DNA of 64,000 nt from Kordiimonas marina (lineage in GTDB: Bacteria > Pseudomonadota > Alphaproteobacteria > Sphingomonadales > Kordiimonadaceae), in assembly GCF_023006325.1 (NCBI RefSeq), contig NZ_JAINDF010000002.1, forward strand, positions 310,001 to 374,000. The letters run 5' to 3'. Position numbers and translations under genes: made by a program. The notes under the pieces were generated by a model. It had not been told where the DNA came from and made no database searches. It worked only from the letters and a program-made list of their open reading frames with translations. Shown here in pieces: positions 8,526 through 17,409 of the stretch (its first letter is position 1; each line of letters begins with the position of its first letter).

Positions 8526-11060
8526 TTACTCGTTCCGAAGTACCGCATTTGGCTTCACTGAAAGCGCCCGCCAGCTTGAGGCCATGCCGATCACAACGGT
8601 GACGACAAGGCTGACAGAAACGGTCAAAAGCATGGGCACGGGCAGGAAATGGAACTCCATTTCCATCACATGCTTCACCACGATCCAGCCCGCCAGGCTG
8701 CCGAGCCCGAGCGCGATCAGCGCGGTGATCAGGCCAATGAGCGCAAACTCCATCAGGTAGGCGCCCAGTACCTGTTTGCGGACCGCGCCGACCACCTTGA
8801 GGATGACGGAATCATACACCCGCTGGCGGAAGCCGGCGGCGATAGCACCGGCGAGCACCAGGATGCCCGCGATGATGGAAACAAGCGCGGTCGCGCGCAC
8901 GGCGGTGCCGACCTGGCCGAGCATGTCATTGAACTTACTCAGCACATCCTTCATGCGCACGGCGGTGATGTTGGGGAAGGCGTTCGTGAGCACGCGGTGG
9001 GCGTTCGCCTCCGCATCCCCCGCGGCCTTCAGGGTCGCCATATAGGTATGGGGCGCGGCCCGCAGCGTATGCGGGTCAAACAGGATGACGAAGTTGAAGC
9101 CGAAGGTACCCCAGTTGATCTCCCGGAGCGAGGCGATGCGCGCCTTCACGTCGCGCCCGAGCACCGTGATGGTCATAGTGTCACCGACCTTGAGGCCGAG
9201 CCCGTCGGCGGCTTCCTTGCCGAGGCTGATCTCGGGCGGGCCGTCATAGCCCGCGGGCCACCAGTTGCCCGCGACCACATGGCTGCCTTTCGAGAGCGTG
9301 TCCATATAGCTGAGGCCCCGGTCGCCGCGCAGCACCCAGCGTACATTTTCCGCCACCTTTTTGGGGTCCGCGGGCACGCCGTTCAGCAGTTTGATGCGGC
9401 CACGCAGGGACGGCACGACGGTGACGTCACTCACGCCCGCAAGGCCCTTGGCGGTCTTTTCGAAATCGGCGAGCTGATAGCGCTGGATATCCAGCATGAA
9501 GAAAGCGGGCGCCACGCTCGGCACCTGGTCCTTGATGCGCTTGTCCATATTGCCTTCGATGAGTGCGAGCGTGGCGAACAGCGTGAGGCCGAGCCCGAGC
9601 GACAGGACGACGGCACCGGTGGCAGCACCGGGCCGGTGCAGGTTCGCGACCGCGAGACGCCTTAGCACGCCTTTGGGCCGGGGGGCGTGCGCTGCCGTGC
9701 GTTCAAGAAGCCAGCTCACGAAGCGGAGCAGAAGCAGCGTCAGCGCGGCGCCGCCCATGAACCCGGCGGCAAGCAGATGGTTGGTGGCAACCCCGACCGC
9801 GAGGGCGGCGATGGCGAGCGCGGCCATGATCACCAGCAGGATATAGCGCTTGCGCGGCCGCCGCTTTTCAGGCGCAACCAGCGCGCGGAACAGCCGCACG
9901 GCAGGCAGGTCCCGCGCTTTCGCAAGCGGCCAGACGGTGAAGGCGACGGTGATCAGGATGCCGTAAAGGGCCGCAAGCCCAAGCGCGACCGGGTAGACCC
10001 CGCCGTCCGGCCTGATGGGCAGGCTGTCCGGCAGGAAGCGGGCCAGGATGCCGGGCAGGAAGGCCCCCAGGATCAGCCCGGCCACGATGGCGGCAAAGCC
10101 GATCAGCAGCACCTGGGTGAAATAGGTCGCGAACACCGTACTGCCGGGCGCGCCCAAAATCTTGAGGGTGGCGATGGTGCGGGTCTTCCGGTCCATATAG
10201 CCCTTGACCGCGTTGCCGACACCGACGCCGCCGACCACCAGCGCGGAGATGCCGACGAGGGTCAGGAACATGCCCATCTGTTCGATGAAGCGGCGCATCC
10301 CCGGCGCGCCGTTTGACCGGTCACGCAAGCGCCAGGTGGCGTCCGGGAAGCGGGTTTTCAGGGCTTTCACCACCGTCTTCGGCGGCAGGGTTTCCGGCAG
10401 TTTGACCTTGTAATAATAGTTGACCAGGCTGCCGAGCGTCACGAGGCCGGTTTTCTCAAGGGCGGCGCGTCTTATCATTACGGTCGGGCCGAGCTCGAAG
10501 CCCATGTTGGCCTTGTCGGGCTCACGCCCAATAAAGGCGCGGATATCGGCGGTGATGTTGCCGAAGGTCAGCTTGTCGCCCAATTTCACGCCCAGTCTGT
10601 CAGCCAGCATCGGGTCCACCGCGGCGCCCCATGAACCTGCGCGTTCCTCAAACAGGGCGGCGTTATCAAGCTCCGGCGTGGTGACGAATTTGCCGTATAG
10701 CGGATAGGCGCTGTCGACCGCGCGCAGTTCCACAAGGGTCGAGCGGTCACCGCCCTGTTTTCGTGCCATGGTGCGCAGCCGGGCGGATTTGGACACCGTG
10801 CCCTGGCTTTCAAGATAGGCGAGCGCGTCAGGGGCGATCTGGTTCTGGAAAATATTGACCTCGATGTCCGCGCCGAGGATCGACCGGCCTTCCCGGTCCA
10901 TGCCGTCTTCGATCGCGCGGGTCAGCGAGCCGACCGCAGCGATGGCGGCGACACCGAGGATCAGGCAGGCCACGAACACGCGGAAGCCGGACAGCCCGCC
11001 CCGGAGCTCCCGGATCGCCAGCCTTATGGCGACCGGCAGGCCTTCGTTGCGGCTGATCAT
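8526..11060 (-). CDS. ybbP: FtsX-like ABC transporter permease (YbbP family)
   Basis: Large permease of 844 aa with two FtsX-type repeats. There is an N-terminal helix (FRVFVACLILGVAAIAAVGSL), a long periplasmic domain, three helices near residues 260-380, a central helix pair, a second periplasmic domain and three more helices at the C-terminus. It is the partner of the YbbA ATPase upstream (ATGA overlap). YbbAP systems belong to the MacB/LolE-like group that works on lipids or lipoproteins rather than as classic importers; the substrate is unknown. The adjacent divergent tesA is the usual neighbour. Symbol by homology and context only. Confidence 0.9.
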   Translation of the reverse strand: MISRNEGLPVAIRLAIRELRGGLSGFRVFVACLILGVAAIAAVGSLTRAIEDGMDREGRSILGADIEVNIFQNQIAPDALAYLESQGTVSKSARLRTMARKQGGDRSTLVELRAVDSAYPLYGKFVTTPELDNAALFEERAGSWGAAVDPMLADRLGVKLGDKLTFGNITADIRAFIGREPDKANMGFELGPTVMIRRAALEKTGLVTLGSLVNYYYKVKLPETLPPKTVVKALKTRFPDATWRLRDRSNGAPGMRRFIEQMGMFLTLVGISALVVGGVGVGNAVKGYMDRKTRTIATLKILGAPGSTVFATYFTQVLLIGFAAIVAGLILGAFLPGILARFLPDSLPIRPDGGVYPVALGLAALYGILITVAFTVWPLAKARDLPAVRLFRALVAPEKRRPRKRYILLVIMAALAIAALAVGVATNHLLAAGFMGGAALTLLLLRFVSWLLERTAAHAPRPKGVLRRLAVANLHRPGAATGAVVLSLGLGLTLFATLALIEGNMDKRIKDQVPSVAPAFFMLDIQRYQLADFEKTAKGLAGVSDVTVVPSLRGRIKLLNGVPADPKKVAENVRWVLRGDRGLSYMDTLSKGSHVVAGNWWPAGYDGPPEISLGKEAADGLGLKVGDTMTITVLGRDVKARIASLREINWGTFGFNFVILFDPHTLRAAPHTYMATLKAAGDAEANAHRVLTNAFPNITAVRMKDVLSKFNDMLGQVGTAVRATALVSIIAGILVLAGAIAAGFRQRVYDSVILKVVGAVRKQVLGAYLMEFALIGLITALIALGLGSLAGWIVVKHVMEMEFHFLPVPMLLTVSVSLVVTVVIGMASSWRALSVKPNAVLRNE

Positions 11061-11782
11061 GGCTTGGCCGTTTCAGCGACAGTGACGGAGGCGGTGTCGC
11101 CCGTGTCATCCACGATGCGGCCATCCGCCATTGAAATCACCCGGTCGCAGCGGTCCGCCAGGTTGGGGTCGTGGGTGACGAGCACGAGGGTGGAGCCGCG
11201 TGTCTTCGCCATGTCGAACAGCAGGTCGATTACCGCGCGGCCGGTCTTGCCGTCCAGGTTGCCGGTCGGTTCATCGCCAAACAGGATCGAGGGTTCAGGC
11301 GCCAGCGCGCGGGCCAGCGCCACGCGCTGCTGTTCGCCGCCCGAAAGCTGGGCCGGATAATGCTCCATCCGGTGGGCGAGGCCGACGTTTCCAAGCTCGT
11401 GTGCTGCGCGGTCGAAGGCATCGTTGATACCGGCGAGCTCCAAGGGCACGGCGACATTCTCAAGGGCGGTCATGGTCGGGATCAGGTGGAAGGCCTGCAT
11501 CACGATGCCGATGCGGCTGAGACGGTGACGGGCCAGCGTGTCTTCATCAGCGCTTTCAAGGCGGAGGCCATCGACCGTGACGCTGCCTTCAGTGGCCTGC
11601 TCAAGCCCGGTCATCAGGCTCATCAGCGATGACTTGCCGGAGCCCGACGGCCCGACGATGCCGACGCTCTCGCCCTTCATGATACTGAAACCGATGTGCT
11701 TGAGGATGTTCACAGGCCCCGCCCCGGAGGAGAGGGTGAGGGAGACATCTTCAAGGGAGATGAGAGCCGTTTTGTCAGCCAT
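11057..11782 (-). CDS. ybbA: ABC transporter ATP-binding protein (YbbA family)
   Basis: ATPase of 241 aa powering the YbbP permease. Walker A is GPSGSGKSS near residue 39, Q-loop VMQAFHL, signature LSGGEQQRVALARA near 146, Walker B ILFGDEPTGNLD, and H-loop LVTHDPNLA. This is the LolD/MacB-type layout. Its stop overlaps the ybbP start. The 77-bp gap to divergent tesA probably holds promoters for both directions, but no clear consensus boxes are visible there. Confidence 0.94.
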   Translation of the reverse strand: MADKTALISLEDVSLTLSSGAGPVNILKHIGFSIMKGESVGIVGPSGSGKSSLMSLMTGLEQATEGSVTVDGLRLESADEDTLARHRLSRIGIVMQAFHLIPTMTALENVAVPLELAGINDAFDRAAHELGNVGLAHRMEHYPAQLSGGEQQRVALARALAPEPSILFGDEPTGNLDGKTGRAVIDLLFDMAKTRGSTLVLVTHDPNLADRCDRVISMADGRIVDDTGDTASVTVAETAKP

Positions 11783-11859
11783 TGTAATTTTCCGCCTTCG
11801 CTGCCACGTTTATAGGGTCAGATGTTTTTATCATTCAGGAAAAGGTAGGAGCGCCACCA

Positions 11860-12534
11860 ATGCCGGTCAACCGCCAGCGTCGTCACTTTCTGTTGTTTTC
11901 CGCGCTTTTCACCCTTTTTTGTACGGTTTTCGCCCCGGCGCAGATCTTTGCTGCCGATAAAGCCGTGCCCGCCTACCGCATCCTCGCCTTTGGCGACAGC
12001 CTGACCGCGGGCTACGGCCTCAATGTCGGCGAAGGCTTCACCGAGGTGCTTCAGGCGTGGCTGACCACCCATATGGGCAAGCCGGTTGAGGTGGTGAATG
12101 GCGGTGTTTCGGGTGACACGTCCACCGGTGGCCGCTCCCGGCTTGATTGGGCACTGGGGGGCTTTAAGGACGGCAAGCCCGATCTGGTGATCCTGGAGCT
12201 CGGCGCCAATGACGGCCTGCGCGGCGTTGACCCGCACATCACCGCGGGGAATATCGATGCCATGGTGAAGACGCTGACGGACCGCGGCATCAAGGTGCTG
12301 GTCGCGGGCATGAAATCACCGCCGAACCTCGGGCAGGATTATGCCGATGTGTTCGACCCCATTTATGAGACCGTCGCCAAAAAATATGGCGCGATGCTGT
12401 ATCCTTTCTTCCTTGACGGTGTCGCCGCCAACCCGGCGCTCAATCAGGCGGATGGGCTGCACCCGAACCCGAAGGGCGTAAAAATTGTCGTCGGACGCAT
12501 TGGACCGGTGGTGCAGGCGGCACTTTTGCGCTAG
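11860..12534 (+). CDS. tesA: SGNH-hydrolase arylesterase / lysophospholipase (TesA)
   Basis: Periplasmic esterase of 224 aa. The signal peptide (RRHFLLFSALFTLFCTVFAP, cleavage likely after IFA) is followed by SGNH block I AFGDSLTAGYGL (Ser nucleophile), block II Gly in NGGVSGDTS, block III ELGANDGLRG, and the DGLHPNPKG Asp-His pair. TesA enzymes hydrolyse acyl esters and thioesters, including lysophospholipids. AGGTAGGA precedes the ATG by 9 bases. It is divergent from ybbA-ybbP, the standard tesA-ybbAP arrangement, suggesting that the ABC system and esterase act on related lipids. Confidence 0.94.
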   Translation: MPVNRQRRHFLLFSALFTLFCTVFAPAQIFAADKAVPAYRILAFGDSLTAGYGLNVGEGFTEVLQAWLTTHMGKPVEVVNGGVSGDTSTGGRSRLDWALGGFKDGKPDLVILELGANDGLRGVDPHITAGNIDAMVKTLTDRGIKVLVAGMKSPPNLGQDYADVFDPIYETVAKKYGAMLYPFFLDGVAANPALNQADGLHPNPKGVKIVVGRIGPVVQAALLR

Positions 12535-12587
12535 AGTTAGTATGTCGGGCGGCCCTTAGCCCGATATCTTGATATAGGGGACAGGCT

Positions 12588-13190
12588 ATGGTGCGTTTGT
12601 TTGTCGGCCTTGAACTACCGGACACCATGCGCGATGCGCTATGGGATGTCCGGGCAGGCGTGGAGGGCGCGCATTGGCAGCGCGATGATCAGCTCCACCT
12701 CACCCTCGCTTTCATCGGCGATGTTCCACACAAAGTCATGCGGGAAATAGAAGGCGAGCTGTCACGCGTCAGCTTCACGCCGTTCGCGCTTCAGCTCAAG
12801 GGTGTCGGTCTCTTCGGCAAGCCCGGTCAGCCGAAGGCCCTGTGGGCCGGGGTCGAGAACCCGGAGCCGCTGAGGCACTTGCATGAAAAGATCGTTCATG
12901 CCCTCGGCCGGATCGATGTCGAGGTGGAACGGCGCAAATACAAGCCGCATGTCACGCTCGCGCGCTTCCGCCGTGGGGCTTATGCCCGCATCGGCGACTG
13001 GCTCACCGAAAATGAAAAGCTGACCACCTTCCCTGAGACCATCGAGCATTTCACGCTCTTCTCCAGCCAGCTTACCCACCAGGGCTCCTACTATACCGCA
13101 GAGGCGCGCTTCGGCCGCGCGCTGGCGGGGGAGCCTGAGGCGGATGAGTATGATGAGCCCCATGCTTTCGCTGAGGCCCACGCCTGGTAA
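12588..13190 (+). CDS. thpR: RNA 2',3'-cyclic phosphodiesterase (2'-5' RNA ligase family)
   Basis: Two-histidine phosphoesterase of 200 aa that opens 2',3'-cyclic phosphate ends of RNA. The paired catalytic motifs HxTx are visible: LHLTLAF near residue 44 and PHVTLARF near 127. The N-terminus VRLFVGLELP is typical. The C-terminal tail is acidic. It lies between tesA and phoD on the same strand with a hairpin directly after its stop; functional linkage to the neighbours is not evident. Confidence 0.9.
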   Translation: MVRLFVGLELPDTMRDALWDVRAGVEGAHWQRDDQLHLTLAFIGDVPHKVMREIEGELSRVSFTPFALQLKGVGLFGKPGQPKALWAGVENPEPLRHLHEKIVHALGRIDVEVERRKYKPHVTLARFRRGAYARIGDWLTENEKLTTFPETIEHFTLFSSQLTHQGSYYTAEARFGRALAGEPEADEYDEPHAFAEAHAW

Positions 13191-13196
13191 GCCCAC

Positions 13197-13225
13197 TTTT
13201 CGCCGTCCGTCCGGGGCGGCGAAAA
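13197..13225. other. Inverted repeat downstream of thpR
   Basis: Arms TTTTCGCCG and CGGCGAAAA (9 bp) flank an 11-base loop directly after the thpR stop. No U-tract follows the stem, so it is not a classical terminator. It may protect the mRNA end or be a weak terminator before the phoD promoter. Confidence 0.4.
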
Positions 13226-13275
13226 CATATTTGTAAACTCCCTTTCCCAAGGTAAGGCTGAAGGGTATGACAGTG

Positions 13276-13293
13276 CTGTCATCCTTTTGTCAC
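13276..13293 (+). promoter_or_regulatory. Pho box (PhoB operator) upstream of phoD
   Basis: CTGTCAT-CCTT-TTGTCAC is two 7-base direct repeats separated by 4 bases. It matches the PhoB consensus (CTGTCAT, 4-base spacer, CTGTCAC) at 13 of 14 repeat positions. It ends 46 bases before the phoD ATG, with AT-rich -10 candidates (TTTAAG near 13303, TATAGA at 13312) between. The first repeat is also the right arm of a palindrome TGACAG-TG-CTGTCA. Phosphate-starvation control of phoD is inferred. Confidence 0.78.
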
Positions 13294-13339
13294 CCATAGG
13301 CTTTTAAGACGTATAGAGTCATTCGTTCGGGGAGTTATC

Positions 13340-14911
13340 ATGAGCAAAATTTCACGGCGCGAGTTGATCCGCGCAGCTAGTCTTCTGGGTCTTGCGGCTT
13401 TCAGTCGCCCGGTCCTGGCAGTGCCACAGTGGATCACCGGCAAGCCCAGGTTCATCGATTACCCCTTCAAGCTCGGCGTCGCTTCGGGGGACCCAACCCC
13501 GACCGGTGTCGTCCTTTGGACCCGGCTGGCACCAGCGCCGCTTGACCGCACGGCCGTAGGGGCGGACCCGATCCCGGTCGGCTATGAAATCGCCGCGGAT
13601 GACCGTTTCCGCAAGATCGTGCGGACCGGCCATGTGGTTGCCCACCCGGAAAACGCCCATGCCGTCCATGTCGATGTGGAAGGCCTCGAAAGCGGCAGGC
13701 CTTATTGGTACCGCTTCCGCGTAGGCGATGAGGTCAGCCCGGTGGGCCGTGCGATGACCGCCCCTGCCATGCTGGCGCCCACGGACCATCTCCGCTTCGC
13801 CGTGGCCTCCTGCCAGCATTATGAGCAGGGCTATTATACCGCCTACCGCGATATGGTGGCGCAGAACCCGGACCTGGTCGTGCACCTGGGCGACTATATT
13901 TATGAATTCAGCTATTCTGGCAGCAAAGTGCGGCGGGCTCCGGTTAAGGTGGCGCGCACGCTCGATGAATACCGCCTCCTCTATGCCACCTACAAACAGG
14001 ACCCGGACCTGCAGGCCGCGCACGCGCACACCAGCTGGTACCTCAACTGGGACGACCATGAGGTGGCGAACGATTATGCCGGCATCTATGACGCCAAGTA
14101 TGAGCCGACCAAGAGCTTCCTTCTGCGCCGCGCCGCCGCCTACAAAGCCTATTTCGAGCACCAGCCGCTGCGCCGCGCGGCCAAGCCGATCGGCCCGAAC
14201 GCCTTTATGTACCAGCGCGCGGCTTTTGGTGATCTCCTCGAATTCAACATGCTGGATACCCGCCAGTACCGGGACGACCAGCCGTGCCAGACCCCGGAAA
14301 ACGGCGGCTGGCGCCTGATCGACGACACCTGCAAGGAACGGCTGGACCCCAAACGCACCATTCTGGGGATGGAACAGGAACACTGGCTTCTCGGTGGCTC
14401 GGGCCTCGGGCGCAGGCCGGTCAAATGGAACGTCATCACGCAGGGGATGCTCTTCTCCAAGCATGACTTCAAGCTGGGGCCGGGAGAACAGTTCGGCAGC
14501 GAATATTGGGACGGCTATGTCGGCTCCCGCGACCGCGTGCTCGATGTCATCGAGAAGCGCAAGGTTTCGAACCCGGTTATCCTCGGCGGTGACGTGCACG
14601 CCTATTATGTCTGCGATGTGAAGAAGGATTTCGACGATCCGAAATCCGCGACGGTGGCGAGCGAGTTTGTCGGCACCTCGATCACCAGTGGCAACAGCCA
14701 CCATTACCAGAATGTCAAATCGCTGCCTGACAACCCGCACATCAAGCTCTATGACGGCCGCTACCGCGGCTATATCCTGTGTGATGTCGACAAGAAGCGC
14801 TGGCAGAGCGACCTGCGTATCGTGAAGGACGTTACCTCGCCTGAGCTGAACGCCTCGGTGCTCAAAAGCTATGTGGTTGAAGACGGCGTGGCCGGGCCGC
14901 AGGAAGCGTAA
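13340..14911 (+). CDS. phoD: Alkaline phosphatase PhoD, Tat-exported
   Basis: Phosphodiesterase/phosphomonoesterase of 523 aa that frees phosphate outside the inner membrane. The twin-arginine signal SRRELIRAA, with a hydrophobic stretch to PVLA, points to Tat export, as expected for a metal-loaded enzyme. The N-terminal PhoD domain (FKLGVASGDPTPTGVVLWTR) is followed by the metallophosphatase core: AVASCQHYEQG (the metal-binding Cys), HLGDYIYE, NWDDHEVANDY, and GGDVHAYY. These are the Fe/Ca ligands of the PhoD family. The GGGGAG ribosome site and the upstream Pho box support the start and phosphate regulation. Confidence 0.95.
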   Translation: MSKISRRELIRAASLLGLAAFSRPVLAVPQWITGKPRFIDYPFKLGVASGDPTPTGVVLWTRLAPAPLDRTAVGADPIPVGYEIAADDRFRKIVRTGHVVAHPENAHAVHVDVEGLESGRPYWYRFRVGDEVSPVGRAMTAPAMLAPTDHLRFAVASCQHYEQGYYTAYRDMVAQNPDLVVHLGDYIYEFSYSGSKVRRAPVKVARTLDEYRLLYATYKQDPDLQAAHAHTSWYLNWDDHEVANDYAGIYDAKYEPTKSFLLRRAAAYKAYFEHQPLRRAAKPIGPNAFMYQRAAFGDLLEFNMLDTRQYRDDQPCQTPENGGWRLIDDTCKERLDPKRTILGMEQEHWLLGGSGLGRRPVKWNVITQGMLFSKHDFKLGPGEQFGSEYWDGYVGSRDRVLDVIEKRKVSNPVILGGDVHAYYVCDVKKDFDDPKSATVASEFVGTSITSGNSHHYQNVKSLPDNPHIKLYDGRYRGYILCDVDKKRWQSDLRIVKDVTSPELNASVLKSYVVEDGVAGPQEA

Positions 14912-14914
14912 GCG

Positions 14915-15778
14915 TCAGACTCCGAAGCGGTCGAGGATACGCTCGACCGCGCCCACATAGCCGCCACCGAACAGCCGCACATGCACGAGAAGCGGCCACA
15001 GCTGGTAAAGCGCCATGCGGTCCTCATGGAAGCCGGGCGCGAGCGGCATGATGTCCCCATAGGCCTCAAAAAATACCGGGTCGAGCCCGCCCATGAGCGC
15101 GATGAAAGCCAGGTCCATCTCCCGGTCGCCATAGGAGATGGCCGGGTCGATGAAGGCCGCTACCCGGTCACCATCGATCAGGATATTGCCGGACCAGATG
15201 TCGCCATGCAGCAGGCTTGCCTCCGGCCGGTCCGGGATCAGGGACGGGAGTTTTTGGGCGAGCTTTTCGGTGCGCATCATGGTCGCGGGGCTCAGCCGCC
15301 CGGTGCGGGTGCAGGCCCCGGCCATGGCAAGCAAGCGGCGTTCGCCAAAGAAGCTGCACCAGCTGTCGCTTTCCGCATTCTCCTGTGGCAGCGGGCCGAT
15401 CACGGTGTCTGTTTCGAATCCGTAACGAAGGCCTGTTACCTTATGAAGCGCGGCGACATGGTGCGCGACATCGATGCTGGCAGCGTGTCTGTCGGTTGGT
15501 CCCGCGTGCGTGATATGCTCCATCACCAAGATGCCGTCGGCCTGGAACAGAACCTTCGGCACCGGCAGCGGTGAGTGGTCCTTAAGGTAAGTGAGCATCA
15601 TGGCTTCAAGGCCGGTGTTGTCCGCCTGATCGGCGCGCGGGCGCTTGGCCACCACCTGTCTGCCGTCCGCGAGTGTCAGGCGTGAGACATCGGCGACATC
15701 ACCACCCGCCATCGGGCGGCTGGCCACGACCGCGGACCCCAGGGCTTTTTCAAGCTGTATTTTGAGGGGCGCGGCCAT
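14915..15778 (-). CDS. Fructosamine/ketosamine-3-kinase family protein
   Basis: Phosphorylates ketosamines on glycated proteins so the adduct falls off (deglycation). The protein is 287 aa. Kinase-like fold: substrate/ATP region AGGDVADVSRLTL, lysine in VVAKRP, catalytic loop LLHGDIWSGNILID, and the family-specific FIDPAISYGDREMDLA. It follows the LMW phosphatase gene by 5 bp on the same strand. Bacterial homologues often act on ribulosamines or erythrulosamines and sit beside an LMW phosphatase, which matches this context. Substrate is inferred. Confidence 0.9.
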   Translation of the reverse strand: MAAPLKIQLEKALGSAVVASRPMAGGDVADVSRLTLADGRQVVAKRPRADQADNTGLEAMMLTYLKDHSPLPVPKVLFQADGILVMEHITHAGPTDRHAASIDVAHHVAALHKVTGLRYGFETDTVIGPLPQENAESDSWCSFFGERRLLAMAGACTRTGRLSPATMMRTEKLAQKLPSLIPDRPEASLLHGDIWSGNILIDGDRVAAFIDPAISYGDREMDLAFIALMGGLDPVFFEAYGDIMPLAPGFHEDRMALYQLWPLLVHVRLFGGGYVGAVERILDRFGV

Positions 15779-15783
15779 GGCGG

Positions 15784-16257
15784 TCAGAAATGTGTGTCGC
15801 GGATTTTGGCGAGGAGCCCCTCGGCCGCATCCATCGCCGCGGCGTAGCAGCTGTCGAACTGGTCGCGGTGGCCATAATAGGGGTCCGGCATTTCATCGAG
15901 CGGCAGCTCCGGTGCATGGGTCAGGAACAGGCCGATCTTGTGCTTATGCGCGTCGGGAGAGCGCTCCATCAGCGTGTCGTAATTGTCCCGGTCCATGGCG
16001 AGGATATAGTCGAAGGTCTCGAAGTCTTCCTGGGTGACCTGCCGGGCGCGCTGGTAGGAGATATCCACCCCGCGCTTCTTGGCGGTTTCCTGCGCGCGTC
16101 TGTCCGGTGCTTCGCCTGCGTGGTAACGGGTGGTGCCGGCGCTATCGATGGTCATCTTGTCCAGAAGCCCGGCTTTCTCCGCCGCCGCCCTGAACGCGCC
16201 CTCGGCCATCGGCGAGCGGCAGATATTCCCCATGCAGACAAAAAGTACCTTGACCAC
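15784..16257 (-). CDS. Low-molecular-weight phosphotyrosine phosphatase family protein
   Basis: Protein of 157 aa, normal for the family. The P-loop CMGNICRSP (CX5R, catalytic Cys at position 8) opens the protein, and the general-acid Asp lies in EMPDPYYG. I placed the start at a GTG (16257) because AAGGGAG stands 6-7 bases upstream and homologues begin VKVLFVC; a longer in-frame extension has no support. Together with the fructosamine-kinase-like gene 5 bp downstream it may dephosphorylate sugar-amine 5-phosphates rather than phosphotyrosine (inference from the family and the pairing). Confidence 0.92.
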   Translation of the reverse strand: MVKVLFVCMGNICRSPMAEGAFRAAAEKAGLLDKMTIDSAGTTRYHAGEAPDRRAQETAKKRGVDISYQRARQVTQEDFETFDYILAMDRDNYDTLMERSPDAHKHKIGLFLTHAPELPLDEMPDPYYGHRDQFDSCYAAAMDAAEGLLAKIRDTHF

Positions 16258-16342
16258 TTTGCACTCCCTTAAAGCTGGTTTAATAACAGGTAACCCATCG
16301 GGGCTGATATAAAAAGGGGTGCGGGAAAAAGTGGGGGACGCC

Positions 16343-17041
16343 ATGGGGACATTCAGTAACATCGTGATCCTGACCGGCGCGGGCATTTCCGCCGAATCCG
16401 GGATCATGACCTTCCGGGATGCTGGCGGCCTGTGGGAGCAGCAGCGCATCGAGGATGTGGCGACGCCTGAGGCTTTCGTGCGCGATCCGGCCCGTGTGCA
16501 GGCCTTCTATAACGAACGCCGCGCGGCTCTTTATACGGTGGCGCCCAACCGCGCGCATGAGGCGCTGGCCCGGCTTGAGCGCGAGTATCCCGGCACCGTT
16601 ACCATCGTCACCCAGAATGTGGATGACCTGCATGAGCGCGCGGGTTCAAGCCGTGTCGTCCATATGCATGGCGAGCTTCGGAAAGTGCGCTGCCGCATGT
16701 GTGGCAATGTGATCGAGTGGGAAGACGATGTCGAGGAGGACAGTGGCTGCCCGGATTGCTGTACGGTGGGTAGGCTCCGGCCCCATATCGTCTGGTTCGG
16801 TGAGGTGCCGCTATACATAGACGAGATCAGCAGCCTTCTTGAAGAGGCGGACCTGTTCATCTCCATCGGCACCAGTGGCGAGGTTTATCCGGCCGCGGGC
16901 TTCGTCATCGAAGTCAAGGAGCATACCCACACCATCGAAATCAATCTGGAGCCGAGCCGCGGCGCCAGCCTGTTCGACGAATGCCGCCAGGGCCCGGCGG
17001 GGATCCTGGTGCCCGCGCTAGTCGATGAACTTTTAAGCTAA
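16343..17041 (+). CDS. cobB: NAD-dependent protein deacylase (sirtuin, CobB type)
   Basis: Removes acyl groups from lysines using NAD. The protein is 232 aa. Motifs: LTGAGISAESGI, the class III YxxR pair within FYNERR that favours succinyl-lysine, TQNVDDLHERAGS, catalytic His in HMHGEL, the zinc cysteines CRMC and CPDC, PHIVWFGE, and SIGTSGEVYPAAG. The ATG at 16343 follows GGGGGA; a GTG at 16319 is possible but less well placed. It diverges from the LMW phosphatase gene, and the pterin dehydratase follows 11 bp later. Confidence 0.95.
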   Translation: MGTFSNIVILTGAGISAESGIMTFRDAGGLWEQQRIEDVATPEAFVRDPARVQAFYNERRAALYTVAPNRAHEALARLEREYPGTVTIVTQNVDDLHERAGSSRVVHMHGELRKVRCRMCGNVIEWEDDVEEDSGCPDCCTVGRLRPHIVWFGEVPLYIDEISSLLEEADLFISIGTSGEVYPAAGFVIEVKEHTHTIEINLEPSRGASLFDECRQGPAGILVPALVDELLS

Positions 17042-17052
17042 AGGAACAGAAA

Positions 17053-17349
17053 ATGAGCCGACCGACCGAACTGAGCGCTGACGCGCGCGACGAAGCCATG
17101 AAGACCCTGCCGGGCTGGGCTTACCATGAAAGCGGCAAAGCGATTAACAAGAGCTTCAAGTTCGCTGATTTCTCCGAAGCCTGGGCCTTCATGAACCGCG
17201 CGGCACTTCTTGCCGAAAAAATGGATCACCACCCGGAATGGTTCAATGTCTATAACCGCGTCGAGGTGCGCCTGACCACGCATGACGCCGGTGGCATCAC
17301 CCAGTTCGATATCGATATGGCCGCCGCGATGGAGCGCTTCGCGGCCTGA
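17053..17349 (+). CDS. phhB: Pterin-4a-carbinolamine dehydratase
   Basis: Recycles 4a-hydroxytetrahydropterin produced by aromatic amino acid hydroxylases. It is 98 aa, with the active-site block MDHHPEWFNVYNRVEV (His-His-Pro-Glu-Trp) and LTTHDAGGIT. The strong site AAGGAA is upstream of the ATG. No phenylalanine hydroxylase gene is nearby, so the partner enzyme lies elsewhere or the protein serves another pterin-dependent role. Confidence 0.94.
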   Translation: MSRPTELSADARDEAMKTLPGWAYHESGKAINKSFKFADFSEAWAFMNRAALLAEKMDHHPEWFNVYNRVEVRLTTHDAGGITQFDIDMAAAMERFAA

Positions 17350-17409
17350 AGCCAGAACCGTTCAGTTCCGAGTTCGAAAAGCACTCTGACCCCGTAAGAG
17401 GAGGCTGAT

